Shown here in pieces: positions 41,090 to 52,430 of a stretch of 64,000 bases of DNA (position 1 is its first letter; every line of letters begins with the position of its first letter). Position numbers and translations under genes: made by a program. Origin of the DNA: Prorocentrum cordatum. Its lineage: Eukaryota > Sar > Dinophyceae > Prorocentrales > Prorocentraceae. The stretch covers positions 398,794 through 462,793 of the forward strand of contig CAUYUJ010019337.1 of assembly GCA_963575745.1 (NCBI GenBank), written 5' to 3'. A model generated the notes under the pieces. That model was not told the DNA's origin. It did no database searches and worked only from the letters and a program-made list of their open reading frames with translations.

Positions 41090-42750
41090 TGTCAAGCTTG
41101 TCCTAATGCAAGGTCGGCCCGCACTGCTGCCCGCACTCCTCCACGCAGGACATGACCACTTGCACGACGATTGGGTTCGCGTCCGTCCGAAATGCGCGGC
41201 CAGCGCACACCAGGTCTCGCACGAACTGCGCAACAGGAATGTCCGGCAAACGCCCGCGTCACTTGGCACGCGCATCCTCGCAAGCCGAAAGCAGACACTA
41301 CGAACTTTCGGTCCTCGTAGATCGCACTCACCATGTCCAACAATTTCGCAAGGCACCCAACACGCCGAAGCGACACGGAATCGAAAGTCTTCGCCCAATC
41401 AAAGCCAATAGGTGGACGGCCCCCCCTTTCGTGACCCGCGTCCTCGACTACCCGTCTGGCTACGAAGATCGCGTACTAGGTGCCAAACTTGGACCTGAAC
41501 TCGGATCGGGTGGGCCAGATGTTGCCCTCCGCCGCCGCTTGTTTCAACATCTGCAACATGATCATCACGAAGACCTTGTATCCGATCGGCAGCAGGCTGA
41601 TCGGCCCGTAATTGTCGCATACTGTTTGGCCGCCCTTTTTTGCAATCATGCGGACACGTGATGTGCGCCACGCGTCTGGCAGCACTGTCCGCGAGCGGGT
41701 GACCCATGCGAAGGCGTGCCGCCAGTCCTCAGCACACGCTTTCCAGAATTCGGGTGGCAGACCATCGCCCCCCGATCGTGTTTTTCAGTCTGCGTGCGGC
41801 CCGTTGCACTTCCTCTCAAAAAATGACGTCCAGGTTCAATTGAATGGCAGGTCACCTTGGTCCGCACGGTTTTCTGTCAGCACTGTCGTCGGCCGCGCAG
41901 CCCATTGCACTGTATCAAACTGCTGCGTGGGTGTGTCTGCCCTGCGGTCGCTGTCCACCGATTCGCCCGCGTTCCTGCGAAATCTTCCCTGGGCAAGCTA
42001 ACGGCCTTTGCGAAGCCTACGGAAATGTGCCCAATCTCAGTCTCTGGTTACAGTCTCGAGCGAGTTCGCATTGTCTCTGGCCACAAAAATTCGAAGCGCT
42101 TGACTATACCACGCTTTCGCGGGGCATCTGCGTCCCGCCTGGCTCGAGACCGCATCCGCACGAGTTCCAGCGTGGTGTTACTGATCCTCCAAAGTTTGCG
42201 AGGACGCGTCGGCTCCTGCGGCAGGACGAGGCCGTCAACCAATCGGCACCACGCCAGGTTCACGTCGTCGTCGCACGGGGATGTCTCTTCGTATCTTGCC
42301 CAAACCTCATCCAGGCTGCTTGCAAAGGTCTGCCTGGTGTTGTTGTCGGCCCGGGCGCTGTGGTCTCGGCGGCAAGCTTGCTCTTCCACGCAGCGATTGT
42401 CGACCTCCAGGTCTACAGAGGCTTGCAGCAAGAAGTGATGCGATGATCGGGGCGCTTAGTACGGAATTCACGCTTCCAACGTTCTGCCGCCAGCCCTGCC
42501 CACAAAATAAGAAATCTATATGTGAGTGCGTCTGCACGCTGGCTGGGGCGCCTGCCTTCGTGCCAATGATGCAGCAGGCCAGGCACATGCTGAGATGTGT
42601 GAACATCACCACAAGCAAATGTCGACTGGCATCGTCCTTGCAACCAGCGCCTGGGCACAGCAGAACGTGCTCGCCACCGAAGCGTGTTCAACATCCATGC
42701 GGTAATGAAGTTTCGAAGTGAAATCGCCCAAGAGCGATTTGGGTCCGTGG
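41090..42750 (-). pseudogene. LINE-type (non-LTR) retroelement fragment
   Basis: In minus-strand order: a piece like the end of an apurinic endonuclease domain (about 42530-42440: SVQTHSHIDFLF then SVNSVLSAPII); a linker typical before LINE RTs (42431-42048: ASSLDEVWARYEE then LELVRMRSRARRD); and the RT start (41775-41476: LPPEFWKACAEDW, LPDAWRTSRVRMIAKKGG, DNYGPISLLPIGYKVFVMIM, FRSKFGT). The YGPISLLP text corresponds to the YRPISL-type motif of LINE RTs. A later piece AIYEDRKFVVSAFG is at about 41330. Frames change several times and no Tyr-Ala-Asp-Asp catalytic motif was found, so it is truncated and dead. Its 3' side abuts the tetranucleotide microsatellite. Confidence 0.6.
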
Positions 42751-42829
42751 ATATGCCGAGAAGATCACCGACCTCCGAAACCAGAGAGAGACTAGGAACC
42801 CCACTCCAGCTCGTTTGCTATCTCCGTCG

Positions 42830-43460
42830 ATAGCGGTGTGTGCCGAAATGGGTGCGGCAGTGGCATGCGGACCCTCCCACTAGGGTCTTCGGTGGAGCTC
42901 CATATGGGGCCACGAAGCGTGTGAGGGGTGTGCCGAACTGGGTGCGGCAGTGGCATGCGGACCTTAGCATTTGGGCCGTCGGTGAAGCTCCCTATGGGGC
43001 CACGAAGCGTGTGAGGGGTATGCCGAAATGCGTGCGGCGGTGGCACGCGGACCTTCCGACTGGAGCCCTATGTGAGACTCCCTATGGGGCCACGAAGCGT
43101 GTGAGGGATGTGACGACATGGGTGCGGCAGAGGCATGTAGACCCTGGCACTGGGGCCTTCGGTTAAGCTCCCTGTGGGGCCACAAAGCGTGTGGGGGGTG
43201 TGCTGAAATGGGTGCGGTGGTGTATCATGCGAACCCTGACATTTGGGCCATCGGTGGAGCTCCCTATGGTATCACGAAACGTCTGAGGGCGTGCCGAAAT
43301 GAGGCGGCGGTGGCATCCGGACCCTGGCATGTGGGCCTAGTTGGAGCTCCCTGTGGGGCCACGAAGCGTGTGGGGGTGTGTCAAAATGGGGCCTGGCATT
43401 TGGGCCTGAATTGGAGCTCTCTATGGGGCTACGAAGCGTGTGAGGGGTGTGCCAGAATGG
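42830..43460 (+). repeat. 87-bp repeat array, about 7 copies
   Basis: CCACGAAGCGTGTGAGGGG recurs near 42911, 42998, 43092, 43180, 43350 and 43430, with a diverged ATCACGAAACG copy near 43270. Units are 84-92 bp and include GTGCCGAAATGGGTGCGG and GTGGCATGCGGACC. This array is internally more uniform than the one at 12.4 kb. Confidence 0.9.
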
Positions 43461-43484
43461 GTACGCGAGGACGGAGGCAGGGAT

Positions 43485-43586
43485 GGCAGGAGGGAGGATG
43501 GAGGAGGAGGGAAGACTCTTCCCTCTTCCCTCTTCCCTCCGGAAGAGGGAAGAGGGAGGAGGGAGGAGGGAGGAGGGAGAAGGGAG
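43485..43586. repeat. GGAGGGA repeat left of gap
   Basis: Purine repeat, including an inverted junction CTTCCCTCTTCCCTCCGGAAGAGG. Confidence 0.85.
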
Positions 43587-43686
43587 NNNNNNNNNNNNNN
43601 NNNNNNNNNNNNNNNNNNNNNNNNNNNNNNNNNNNNNNNNNNNNNNNNNNNNNNNNNNNNNNNNNNNNNNNNNNNNNNNNNNNNNN
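43587..43686. other. Assembly gap (100 N)
   Basis: Exactly 100 undetermined bases, a conventional placeholder length, between GGGAGGA and GAGGA repeats; the true size is unknown. Confidence 0.98.
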
Positions 43687-43740
43687 GAGAGGAGAGGAGA
43701 GGAGAGGAGAGGAGAGGAGAGGAGAGGAGAGGAGAGGAGG
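43687..43740. repeat. (GAGGA)n right of gap
   Basis: About eleven uninterrupted GAGGA units. Confidence 0.95.
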
Positions 43741-43864
43741 AGACGCGGGGACCCGCGGACCACCTCTTCAAAACAAGTACCCAACACCACAGGATGGCTG
43801 TGAAAAACTGGATCATCGATCGCTGGAAGCGCGAACTCTTCAGGGCGTCACCGCACGCCCCTGA

Positions 43865-44291
43865 ACGACCGACGGTGACGACGAACGACGAACGACGACG
43901 ACGACAATGACAGCGATCGTCAGTCGAAGACGAGCAACGACGATCGACGATCGGCGACGACGATCGACGACCGACGACCGACGGTCGACGATAGACAAGC
44001 GACGACGAGGCCAGGCGGGACGCTGTGCGGCGGTGGCGCGGGCGCCTCGCGGCAGAGGCGAACGCCCCCAGCCAAAGGGTGGACGCCGCCAGCTCCTCGC
44101 CAAACCACGGGTGCGAGGGTCGCTGACTGATTGACGATGATCACGACGGTTACGACGACGACGACGACGACGAAAAGACGACAAGACGACAAGTCGACGA
44201 CGAAGACAGTGACGGAGACAGTGACAACGACGACGACGACGACGACAAAGACAAAGACGACAAAGACGACAAAGACAAAGACGACGACAAA

Positions 44292-44322
<31 letters not shown>

Positions 44323-44400
44323 GCAAGGGCAACCACGAGCGGAGACCACCACGAGCGGCGACGGTGAAAACGAGCGGCGACATTGAACGACCATCGAAGA
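43865..44400. repeat. (GAC)n / CGACGA triplet-rich DNA
   Basis: Clusters of GACGACGAC and CGATCGACGA, densest at 44140-44330. Frames rich in Asp, Arg or Thr come from the triplets. Similar DNA recurs at 48590-48800. Confidence 0.85.
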
Positions 44401-44574
44401 CCGACGACCACTGCCCCTGGCCACATGGGTGTATGCCGCCCGCTTCTCACTGAGGGGGGGAGGCCGCCAGCTGGGCGGGGAGGGGTGGACCCTGCCGCAC
44501 TGCCTAGGGGAGCAGAACATCACACGAACATAACTGTTCAGAGGTCTGCGCAGATGTCTCGGGCAGGACCACTC

Positions 44575-44770
44575 AGCATCGAATCGGGAAATCGGATCGA
44601 ATCTGAACGCGCATCGGATCGGGCTGCACTGGCAAGGAGTCGAAATCGAATCGGATCGGCTGCGCACGGACGTCAACAGCGCCATGCAAACATCGGGCCA
44701 CATCAGATCGTCGGAATATCAAAAATCGGGTCAGAAGCAACCGATATCGAATCGGATCGACATGGATCAT
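44575..44770. repeat. AATCGGATCGA short repeat
   Basis: AATCGGATCG and variants occur about ten times with irregular spacing. No gene seen in 44400-45050. Confidence 0.7.
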
Positions 44771-45044
44771 ATTTAATCGGCGGTGGCCCCCATGGCCACG
44801 CCTCTGCCCCTGGCGCGCTCCGCGCGCCAAAAATGGGGGATCCAACGACGACCCAAGAACTCCGCCCGGAACTCCGAAAGTTTATGTTCTGTGGTGACTC
44901 GAAACTCGAAATTGGGCCCTGAGACATGGGACCCTGGGAAAGGAGGCGTCGAACGATGCTGATTCACCCAGGAAGCCCTCTCCTTATCCGATCCGGGCCC
45001 CACCCCATCAGGGTCCCACCTTTGCACCCCCGAATTCCTCCTCG

Positions 45045-45125
45045 CTCCTCCTCGCTCCTCCTCGCTCCTCCTCCTCCTCCTCCTCCTCCTCCTCCTCCTC
45101 CTCCTCCTCCTCCTCCTCCTCGTTG
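45045..45125. repeat. (CTC)n triplet repeat
   Basis: Three CTCCTCGCTC units, then about 20 CTC triplets. Confidence 0.95.
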
Positions 45126-45359
45126 TCGCCGCCATCGCGTCGACTCGATCGCAAACCGGCAATCGCCACTCGACGATGACCGGCGAATCAGCTGCATTCG
45201 ATTGGTTTCCCGCCCCGCGTCGAGGGGGGAGGCCTGGCCGTGAAGCGGAGGCGCTTCCGGCCTTGCACTACGCAGCCACTAGCAGCGATAAAACTAACAG
45301 CTGTGGGGATGGCTGGCTTCTAGAAACAATGATCATCACTTTAGTGAAACATGCGATGA

Positions 45360-45505
45360 TAATCACTACCATCATCATCATCAGCATCATCAGTATCCTC
45401 ATCATCATCAGCAGCAACAACATCATCATCTGCAGCAGCATCATCATCACCATCATCACCATCATCATCATCATCATCATCATCAGCAGCATCATCACAA
45501 CCACC
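45360..45505. repeat. (ATC)n triplet repeat
   Basis: ATC/CATCAT with CAGCAG interruptions. Confidence 0.95.
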
Positions 45506-45904
45506 TCCGCCATCATCACCATGATCGCCATCGCCATCACCGACCAAGGTCATCATCTTAGCTCGGTTGATCGCTTGCTTACGCGGGCACGCCCTCGCGT
45601 GCCAAAGGCGCAGACGACCAGCAGCGACGCGGATGGGGGGGAGGGGAACCGCGCGGGGGCAGGAGCGGAAAACGGAGCGGAGGGGGAGGGGGAGAAAGGG
45701 GGGTGGCGGGGGGGAGATTTCGAAACTACGCGGGAAAGTGCGCCCGTGGCACACTCCCACAAGGGGGGAGTGGGGGGGGGGCCTTAGCCCCCTCCCATTG
45801 GATCTCCCCTGCTGGAAGCCCCCCCCCCGTTTCCCGCCCCTCGAAAAGTACCCCTCCCCTTTCGCGCTCCGAAGCTAGCCCCCTCCTTTCCACGTCCGAT
45901 TCAA

Positions 45905-46375
45905 TCCTGTCCAGGCTTCCTTGGCGGCTCCGAGGTCTCAAGATGGCCCCAAGATGGCCCGACAGGGCCCCAAGAGAGGCTCAAGAGAGCCCCAAAACGG
46001 ACCCAGGATCGCCCAAGAGCACTCCAACAGCGCCCCAAGAGCGCCCCAAAAGGCGGCTTCTGGGGTTCCCGAAGGGCAAAGCCAACGCTAATAACAACTC
46101 CGTTCTTGTTTGATCGATGTCCTCCAAGATGGCCCCAAGAGCGCTCCCAAGGCTCCCAAGAGCGCCTCAAGAAGGGCCCAAGAGGCGCCCAAAACGGGCC
46201 TCCAAGAGGCTCCCAAGAGACCCCCAAAAGGCCCCAAGAGGCTCCCCGAGGCACCCGAGACGCCCCAAGAGGCCCCCGGGACCGCCAAGAGGCCCCCAAG
46301 ACGCAAGAGAGGCCCAAGAGAGCCCCAAGACCGCCCCAGGAGCGCCCAAGAGTGTCCCAAGAGGGACCCTTATCT
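45905..46375 (-). repeat. 21-bp minisatellite, reverse orientation
   Basis: CCCCAAGAGCGCC, CCCAAGAGGC and CCAAGATGG steps, the reverse complement of the arrays at 34.6-40.3 kb. Confidence 0.8.
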
Positions 46376-46559
46376 GCGTGCTGTCCAACTCCCTGATCGA
46401 GACAACTCCTCTGGGTGTCGTCTCTGGATGGGCTGGTGCGGTTACGCGAAGTGTGTAGGATTGCTTTCCTTTTGACCGAATAGACCCAAGATATAGACAC
46501 TGTTCTTTCCTGTTTCATGGCCGCGCCTCTCTTTCCTGTTTCCGCCTCTCTTCTTGGGC

Positions 46560-47680
46560 CCAGGTGTGTACGGGTTGCGTTCAAGTTCCTTGATATGTAT
46601 CGTTCGATACCCAACTTTCGGTGGTCGGCTGTTGTCTCGTCGTTTTCTGCCGAAAGATGTATGTCAACATTCCTAGCCTGTTCCAATGTTCTGGGTTCTT
46701 GCCATACGATCTCAGATTCCGTCATGTTCTAATGGCCAGGGGCTGCAAGCACCTGATATGCCTCCTCGTCTGGAAAACCCACGTCGTTCTATTCTACGCG
46801 CGTCATCCACTCGTCATCATTATCTGGCTGATAAGGCTCGCAGGCTTCACACTCGTCACTGGCCAGGAAACTCCTCGAGGTAGCTGGGGCAGCACCTGGC
46901 AGCACTGGCTTCTCTCTCACGTCAAGCTGGTGTCGTCTAGACCGTTTGCAAGAGTACGTAATATTATACGATAGCGAACTACAAGTGGGGGGGGACCCTC
47001 GAGTTATTTTGCCCGCACTGAATCAGCAAGTGTTGACCCGTGTCTTTCTGTCCCCGCTAGTTGTGCGTCTCTCCGCAAGACAAAATATGAGATGCTTTCG
47101 TTCCAGTGAATGAAGTAATCAGACAAAACTTCTTTTGTCGCACCCCTCTGAACGTCCACTGCTCTTTCTTCGTTCAATATGCTCAAGTGAGCCAGGAGAC
47201 TATCCAAACCATCTGTCTGTTCTAAGTCCGCCAATACTGGTTTCAAGCGGAACGTTTCGGGCACCTTGGTGGTTTGTCGTTCTGGTTTGAATGCTGTTCC
47301 CTTCGCCCATGCCGACAAGTTGGTGTTGTACAACGACAAGATTTCCAAATCTAGACATATTGGTGGAGCGCTGTAGTCCCTGTCCACTGGTTCATGCCAC
47401 GACTTAAGCCTTGACTCATCCCATGAATACGACCCAGTCCAGTCCACGAACTTCCCCACCAGGTACTATCCCACCAATTCCACCACCAACCTGCGCCTTC
47501 GGATACCCAGCCCCATTTTAGCTGTTCCTCCTCATGGCATCCGGTTTGCGTCTCACCATCCTGCATGTGCATTGCGAAAATTCTAGCCCCCTCCGCGGAA
47601 TTAACACCGTCACCGCCCCGCTTACCACTGTTAGAACCTTGACCTCCTTCTGAGGTTACTGGATCATCCACTGGCATGCT
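46560..47680 (-). pseudogene. Gag-like retroelement fragment
   Basis: Minus frames in order: 47677-47460 (Gly/Ser-rich start, then a Trp-rich stretch LKWGWVSEGAGWWWNWWDS), 47459-47004 (FVDWTGSYSWDESRLKSWHE, LDSLLAHLSILNEERAVDVQ, KEVLSDYFIHWNESISYFVL), and acidic text further on (46870-46690: DNDDEWMTRVE, DEEAYQVLAAPGH, EIVWQEPRTLEQARN). The succession of a Trp-rich capsid-like segment, a DYFIHWNESISYFVLRRD-type helix and an acidic tail resembles gag proteins of dinoflagellate copia elements as I know them. Stops and a frame change break it, and no zinc knuckle, protease or RT follows. Equally it could be a small host gene with introns. Confidence 0.4.
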
Positions 47681-47889
47681 GGCACAAGGATGTGATCAAG
47701 GTAGGGGTCATATCTCTTCAATGCACAAACACAGAACAACATGATCGTTCACCCGGAACCCTAGAGCCTAACAGGCTACGGAATGGGAACACGGGCGGGC
47801 GCTGACTCTAACCCTGGACCCTTAGACCCGCTATGCGAGCACACGGGGGCATATCTAACAAAACGGATTAGACTAGTCAGAGACAGCCT

Positions 47890-48165
47890 GAGCGCCACAC
47901 AGATTCGTCCTAAAAGTTTGCAGCAAATTCACCGGCGGAGGCAACCGCCTTAGCGCTGCGCACAATCGTCTTAGAAGGCTTCAACACTGCTTCAAAGATG
48001 GATGGTGGCTGGTTTTCAAAATGTGGTTCGCGCCTAAGCGTCGCACACATTCGTCTTGCAAGTTTACAACAAATTCCAGGATGGAGGGCGGTTCCTTTTG
48101 AAAATGTTACTCTCGCCTTAGCGCCGCAAATATTCGTCTTCAAAGTGTGCAACCGTTTGAAGGAT
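47890..48165 (-). repeat. About 80-bp tandem repeat, 3-4 copies
   Basis: CGCCTTAGCGCCGCACACATTCGTCTTGNAAG-type text recurs at about 47895 (partial), 47949, 48029 and 48113, each followed by CAACAAATTC-like and GGATGGNGG sequence. The copies are well diverged. Confidence 0.75.
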
Positions 48166-48439
48166 CTGTGTAGCTGAATCCCCAGACGCGGAGTTATGCG
48201 TTATGGTACGATGTAGGATTGCAAAGACGCAGTAACCACGTTAATTCGCGGTGTTGAAATCCCACTCTGACATTGTTTAAGACAGTCGGGACGCAATAGT
48301 CACGTTGATTCGTGGCGCTGATGTCCAATGAATTGTGCTTTGGCACGATTGCGAGCTAGCTATCAGACGGTAGTCTTCTAATGAAGCATTTCCCACAAAG
48401 AAATTGGAGGGAGGGTTAACTGCAGCATCGTGAATACGT

Positions 48440-48605
48440 CCTGGGTTTACACTGGTCCTCCTCCTCCTCTTCCTCCTCCTCCTCCCTCCCTCCCTCACTC
48501 CCTCCCTCCTCCCCCTCTTCCTCATCCTCATCCGCATCCTCATCCTCTCCCTCCTCGTCCCATCGCACGCATTCCTGCGCATGCAGGAGACGATCGACGA
48601 CGACG

Positions 48606-48641
<36 letters not shown>

Positions 48642-48990
48642 CTCAAAGAAGACGACGGGCGGCGGCGGCGACTACGACGTAAGAGACGACGGCGATCGAA
48701 GGTCGACGACGGCGACGACAGCGACAACGATCGACGATCGACATGCGACATTCGACGACCCGATTGACCGACGACCACGACGACGACGACGAAGACGACG
48801 GCCGCAGCGGCGGCGGTGGCGAAGGGCTGCCAGCGCTAGTAGGTGGGGGGAGGGCGGGGCGAAGCGCGGCTCCTCCCAGCGAAGCCCCGGCCTGGCACAA
48901 GGGAGAAGGAGGGCGGAGGAGGAGGGAGGAGGACGACGAGCGAGGAGGACGAGGGAAGAGGAGGCAGGAGGGGGGGAGAAGGAAGAGGAA
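48440..48990. repeat. Pyrimidine, GAC and purine low-complexity block
   Basis: CCTCCT-type tract (48450-48560), GACGAC-type triplets (48590-48800), GGAGGA-type tract (48900-48985). Long frames on both strands are repeat translations. 49000-49800 holds no recognisable feature. Confidence 0.8.
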
Positions 48991-49969
48991 AAAAAATATC
49001 CCGGCAAGAAGGCTGGTGCCCTGACAAAGTAGTTGGCTCCCCGGCGGCGGCAGAGCCTCCTGACAGCATCCTGAGAGCTTTCTGACGGCCTCCTGGATAT
49101 CCTCGAGGCGTCCTAGAGAAGAAGAATAAGAACATAAGGGTCAGGAGGGGGTGGGATGGGAGAGGGAGAACAACGAGGAGAAGAGGAGGGCGAGAATGCG
49201 AGGCGGCTGGGAGATAGGAAAGCAAGACCAAGCACCATTGACAGCGGTAGCAGCCTGCTCGAAACATACCTCCCCCAAGACTGATTATCATCCTGTTCTC
49301 CTACTCTTCTTCCCGTTCCTGTTCCACACCTTCGTCCTCTTCCTCAACAGCACGTATCCCGACACCACTCCCTTTTCCAATTCGGTAGGGGATCAAGAGT
49401 TTTGACGCACACTCGCGATGCATAAGACCCTCAGTGATCAGAAGTTAACTGAAACGGCAGCAGTGGCAGCAGCAAAAGTCCAAAACAGTAGCATAGAGAA
49501 GCTGGGGTGCTGGGCGCACCCTGTCCGCAATTGCGTCACTGTTTCCCCAGTGGGCGTGAAGCGGCATATCAGCACCGAAGGGAAATGCAAGTCCGGCTTC
49601 ACGCGAAGCGTGGCCGCCTTGGCAAGCAGGTGATAGCATGCAGACATGAGGAAGCACGACCACATCCACCCAAGACATATCCACACACACACACACGTGT
49701 CCCCCCCCTGCATCGTTCCAGTTCCAGCCAAAGCATGGGCAATGGGGTCGCCAACGACGCGATTTCCTCCGCCGGCGATGTGACGCCACAGTGGTGCTAA
49801 TACTACGACGGGCTACTTCGAAGTGAACTGCCAACCTGCGTTGACGACTGCGCACGTGGATGAAAGCAACCCCGAAGGGGTTCCGTCGGCGGGTAGGGTG
49901 CGCAGGGAGAGCAGGGAGAGAAGTGAGAAGGCAGCTGGATCACTGTATCTACGGGTCGCCAACAACACA

Positions 49970-49981
49970 CATATACACACA

Positions 49982-50018
<37 letters not shown>

Positions 50019-50080
50019 ACACACACACACACACACATACATACACGTACAATCACACACACACACACATACACACTTTC
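49970..50080. repeat. (CA)n microsatellite
   Basis: Nearly pure CACACA with ATAC and AGAC interruptions. Confidence 0.95.
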
Positions 50081-50789
50081 GCGTCGCGGCCTCGCGCGCA
50101 ACGTCGAAGCGCGGTAAGTCAAAGAGCAGAAAACGGGAAGCGCGCCCGGCCGGGCCCCCAAGGGGATCAACCGTGTCATACGCAAACCCGAAGAACAGAT
50201 GCGCGAGGAAAGACGCGGGGGAAAGACGAGGAGGTAACGCAAGGCCAGCACCGACAGTGCAGGCGCTACAAGACGAGGCGCAGTGGCGGCGGCAAAGGCG
50301 AGACCGCAAAGGGCGAGTAACAAGGCAGGGCGGGAAGCGCAGGTGCAGCGGACAAGAACGTGAGGGAGATGGCGGAAACGCCGCCGGAGGGGGCGAATGG
50401 TAGGCGGGAAGCCGCGAGAAGAGGCGGAGGCGTAGCGGACCCACAAGGCGTGCTCAGGAAAGGACGCCAGGCGCCTGGAGACTGTAGAAGAGCCGCGCGG
50501 CAAGGCAAGCCGAAACGGCAGCAAGGCGGTGCTCGACCCCAGCAGCGCACGGCACTCGGTGCAGGGAAGCAACGGAGGTGGGGGCCCCAAGAAACAAGGG
50601 TAATAACACTCAGCGAGGGAGGCCAGGTTCGCACCGTCCACCAGCCCCGGCACCGATGTCCCACCCCGCCTTCCGGGGGTAAAAGGGCACCAGCGTGGGC
50701 CGCACCTGAAGGGGAGGCCAAGGAAGGAGGCCCAGAGGGGCCCTCCGCGTCCCACCACGTGGCTGGGAGTCCCCCTGGACCGGGCCCCG

Positions 50790-51080
50790 GGTCAAGCGTA
50801 CGACGGCGACAATGCGGCAGGCCACCTCCAGAGAAGGGCAAGGGCTGGGGGAGCCGCGGGGCGGGGCGGCCCTGCTGCGACAGAGCCGCTTTCGGCATCG
50901 GGATCCAAGAGCTAGTGGCGGTGTCCAGGAAGCTCATGAGCTGCTCTGCGGTGCGATGGTCAGAGCCCCGCGGCTGCCGCCCAGCACCCGTCGCCCGTGG
51001 AGGTGGTACCAGACGCGCCACATCGCGGTGGTTTCCTTCGACTTGGGGGCCCCCCTTGCGAGGATGTCCTTCACGCACTG
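50790..51080 (-). CDS. Exon-like fragment, unidentified
   Basis: The minus strand reads CVKDILARGAPKSKETTAMW then RVWYHLHGRRVLGGSRGALT from about 51080, and in another frame AEQLMSFLDTATSSWIPMPK to about 50880. The text looks protein-like against Arg/Pro-rich surroundings. Probably one or two exons of the minus-strand gene suggested at 51.9-53.4 kb; the frame change between them would need an intron or an indel. Confidence 0.35.
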
Positions 51081-51959
51081 ACGAAAATACACACACACAC
51101 ACAAACCAACAAACTAACAAATATCTTTTCATCCGCGGGTCGAGAGCACCTTTTCCGGTCGAAGGTAAGCGGGCCGCGCACAGCTTTAATTGACACAGGG
51201 GAAAGGCAGAAGGAGGGGCCTCACGGCAAGGCCAAAAGAAGGCAAAGCCCCGGAATCAGGCGGTGCCGAAGACGATGTATTTGCAAAGAAACGCCTTGTA
51301 CAGGAACCCGGTGGCGAAGTGCCGGAAGAAGCAAAATGCTGCGATGACGGTGCCGTCAGCGGCGCGTCATGCACAACAGCCTCAAGTGGCCGCGGGAGAG
51401 GATGCACCACGCATCCAGGGCGTCGCCCGGGAGGGTGAAGAGCACCGCTGGGCCGGAAAGCAACGTTGTGCCACCGAACAGGATGCAGGAGAGCCCCACG
51501 CCGTGATTGTCCAAGGTGCCACGTACACAGGGCAAGAGAGCCACATGCCGCCTATATCGACCGACAGGGTGCCGGTGTGCTGCAGGGAGGACGCCTGCCC
51601 TGCAGTGGCGAACGCGTGGGATTGGGCCGAAACCGCGCACGCTGCGCTGCCGTAGTCCGTGGCGCCCAGGGCCGGGCCGGGGCCGCGCGGCGCCCAGGGC
51701 CGCGGGCGGTAAGGTACGAGCAAGCGCCGGGCACCAGGCCGAAGCCGCGTTGTGCCGGGCACTGCCGCCATGGGAGGGGGGTAGAGAGCGGGAAGGGAAA
51801 AGCGGGCAGGGAGGAGAGGGGCCGGCCAAGCGGGCCAGCCATCGTCACGGCAGCCCCGCGCCAGCAGCCGGGCGCAGCGCCAATGCTGGAGGCAGGGAGA
51901 TCCTGCGGAATCAGGGGGGGCTACCCTATTCAGGTAAAGGAGGAGGAAGGGAGGGGGAG

Positions 51960-52390
51960 GGCAAGTTGCCGAAGGCGTTGACCAGGCCGTACTCGAAGAA
52001 GAGCGCCATGATACGTGCCAGGGCCAGGAGGGGCGGTTCTGGCGAGGTGCCCGAGGTCAAGAGGACCGTTCCAAGCATTGCTGTGCGTCAGCGCTCGGGT
52101 GCTGCATCCCGTGTCAGCGTCCACTCGGAACGCGTAGCGGGCGGTCCCCCGCGCCCGCAGTGCTTGGCCGTATCCAGGTTCCGCCGGGTTCCTGACGCAG
52201 GGCGCTTTCGCAGTCCCAGTCGATATCGCAGTTGGTGCGGGATCAGGAGGGACTAACCGCCCCATGATCAGGCGTGTAGGAGGAGGAGAGAGGGGGGAAA
52301 CAGGGTCGGGCGCTGTGCACGGCGACAAACTGGTCGTACCCGGAGTACAGCGCCAAGAGGCCTGCCAGGGACAGGATGCGCGGCTGGTGC
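51960..52390 (-). CDS. Exon-like fragments with hydrophobic segments
   Basis: The piece at 52310-52385 reads RILSLAGLLALYSGYDQFVA. The piece at 51965-52035 reads ALARIMALFFEYGLVNAFGN. The two share the pattern of a short hydrophobic helix followed by Tyr-rich text and may be duplicated exons. Between them a different frame reads TARYAFRVDADTGCSTRALT. Splice sites not resolved, function unknown. Confidence 0.35.
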
Positions 52391-52430
52391 GGCACCCTGG
52401 GCGGCGGCGTCAGGGGGAGTGCAGGGCTGG

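Noticed and set aside
40527-41106. Tyr/Thr/His-rich frames of 100-220 codons
   Set aside because: Direct translation of CATA/CAGA microsatellite.
44131-44450. Thr/Lys- and Val-rich frames at the GAC repeat
   Set aside because: Triplet repeat translations on both strands.
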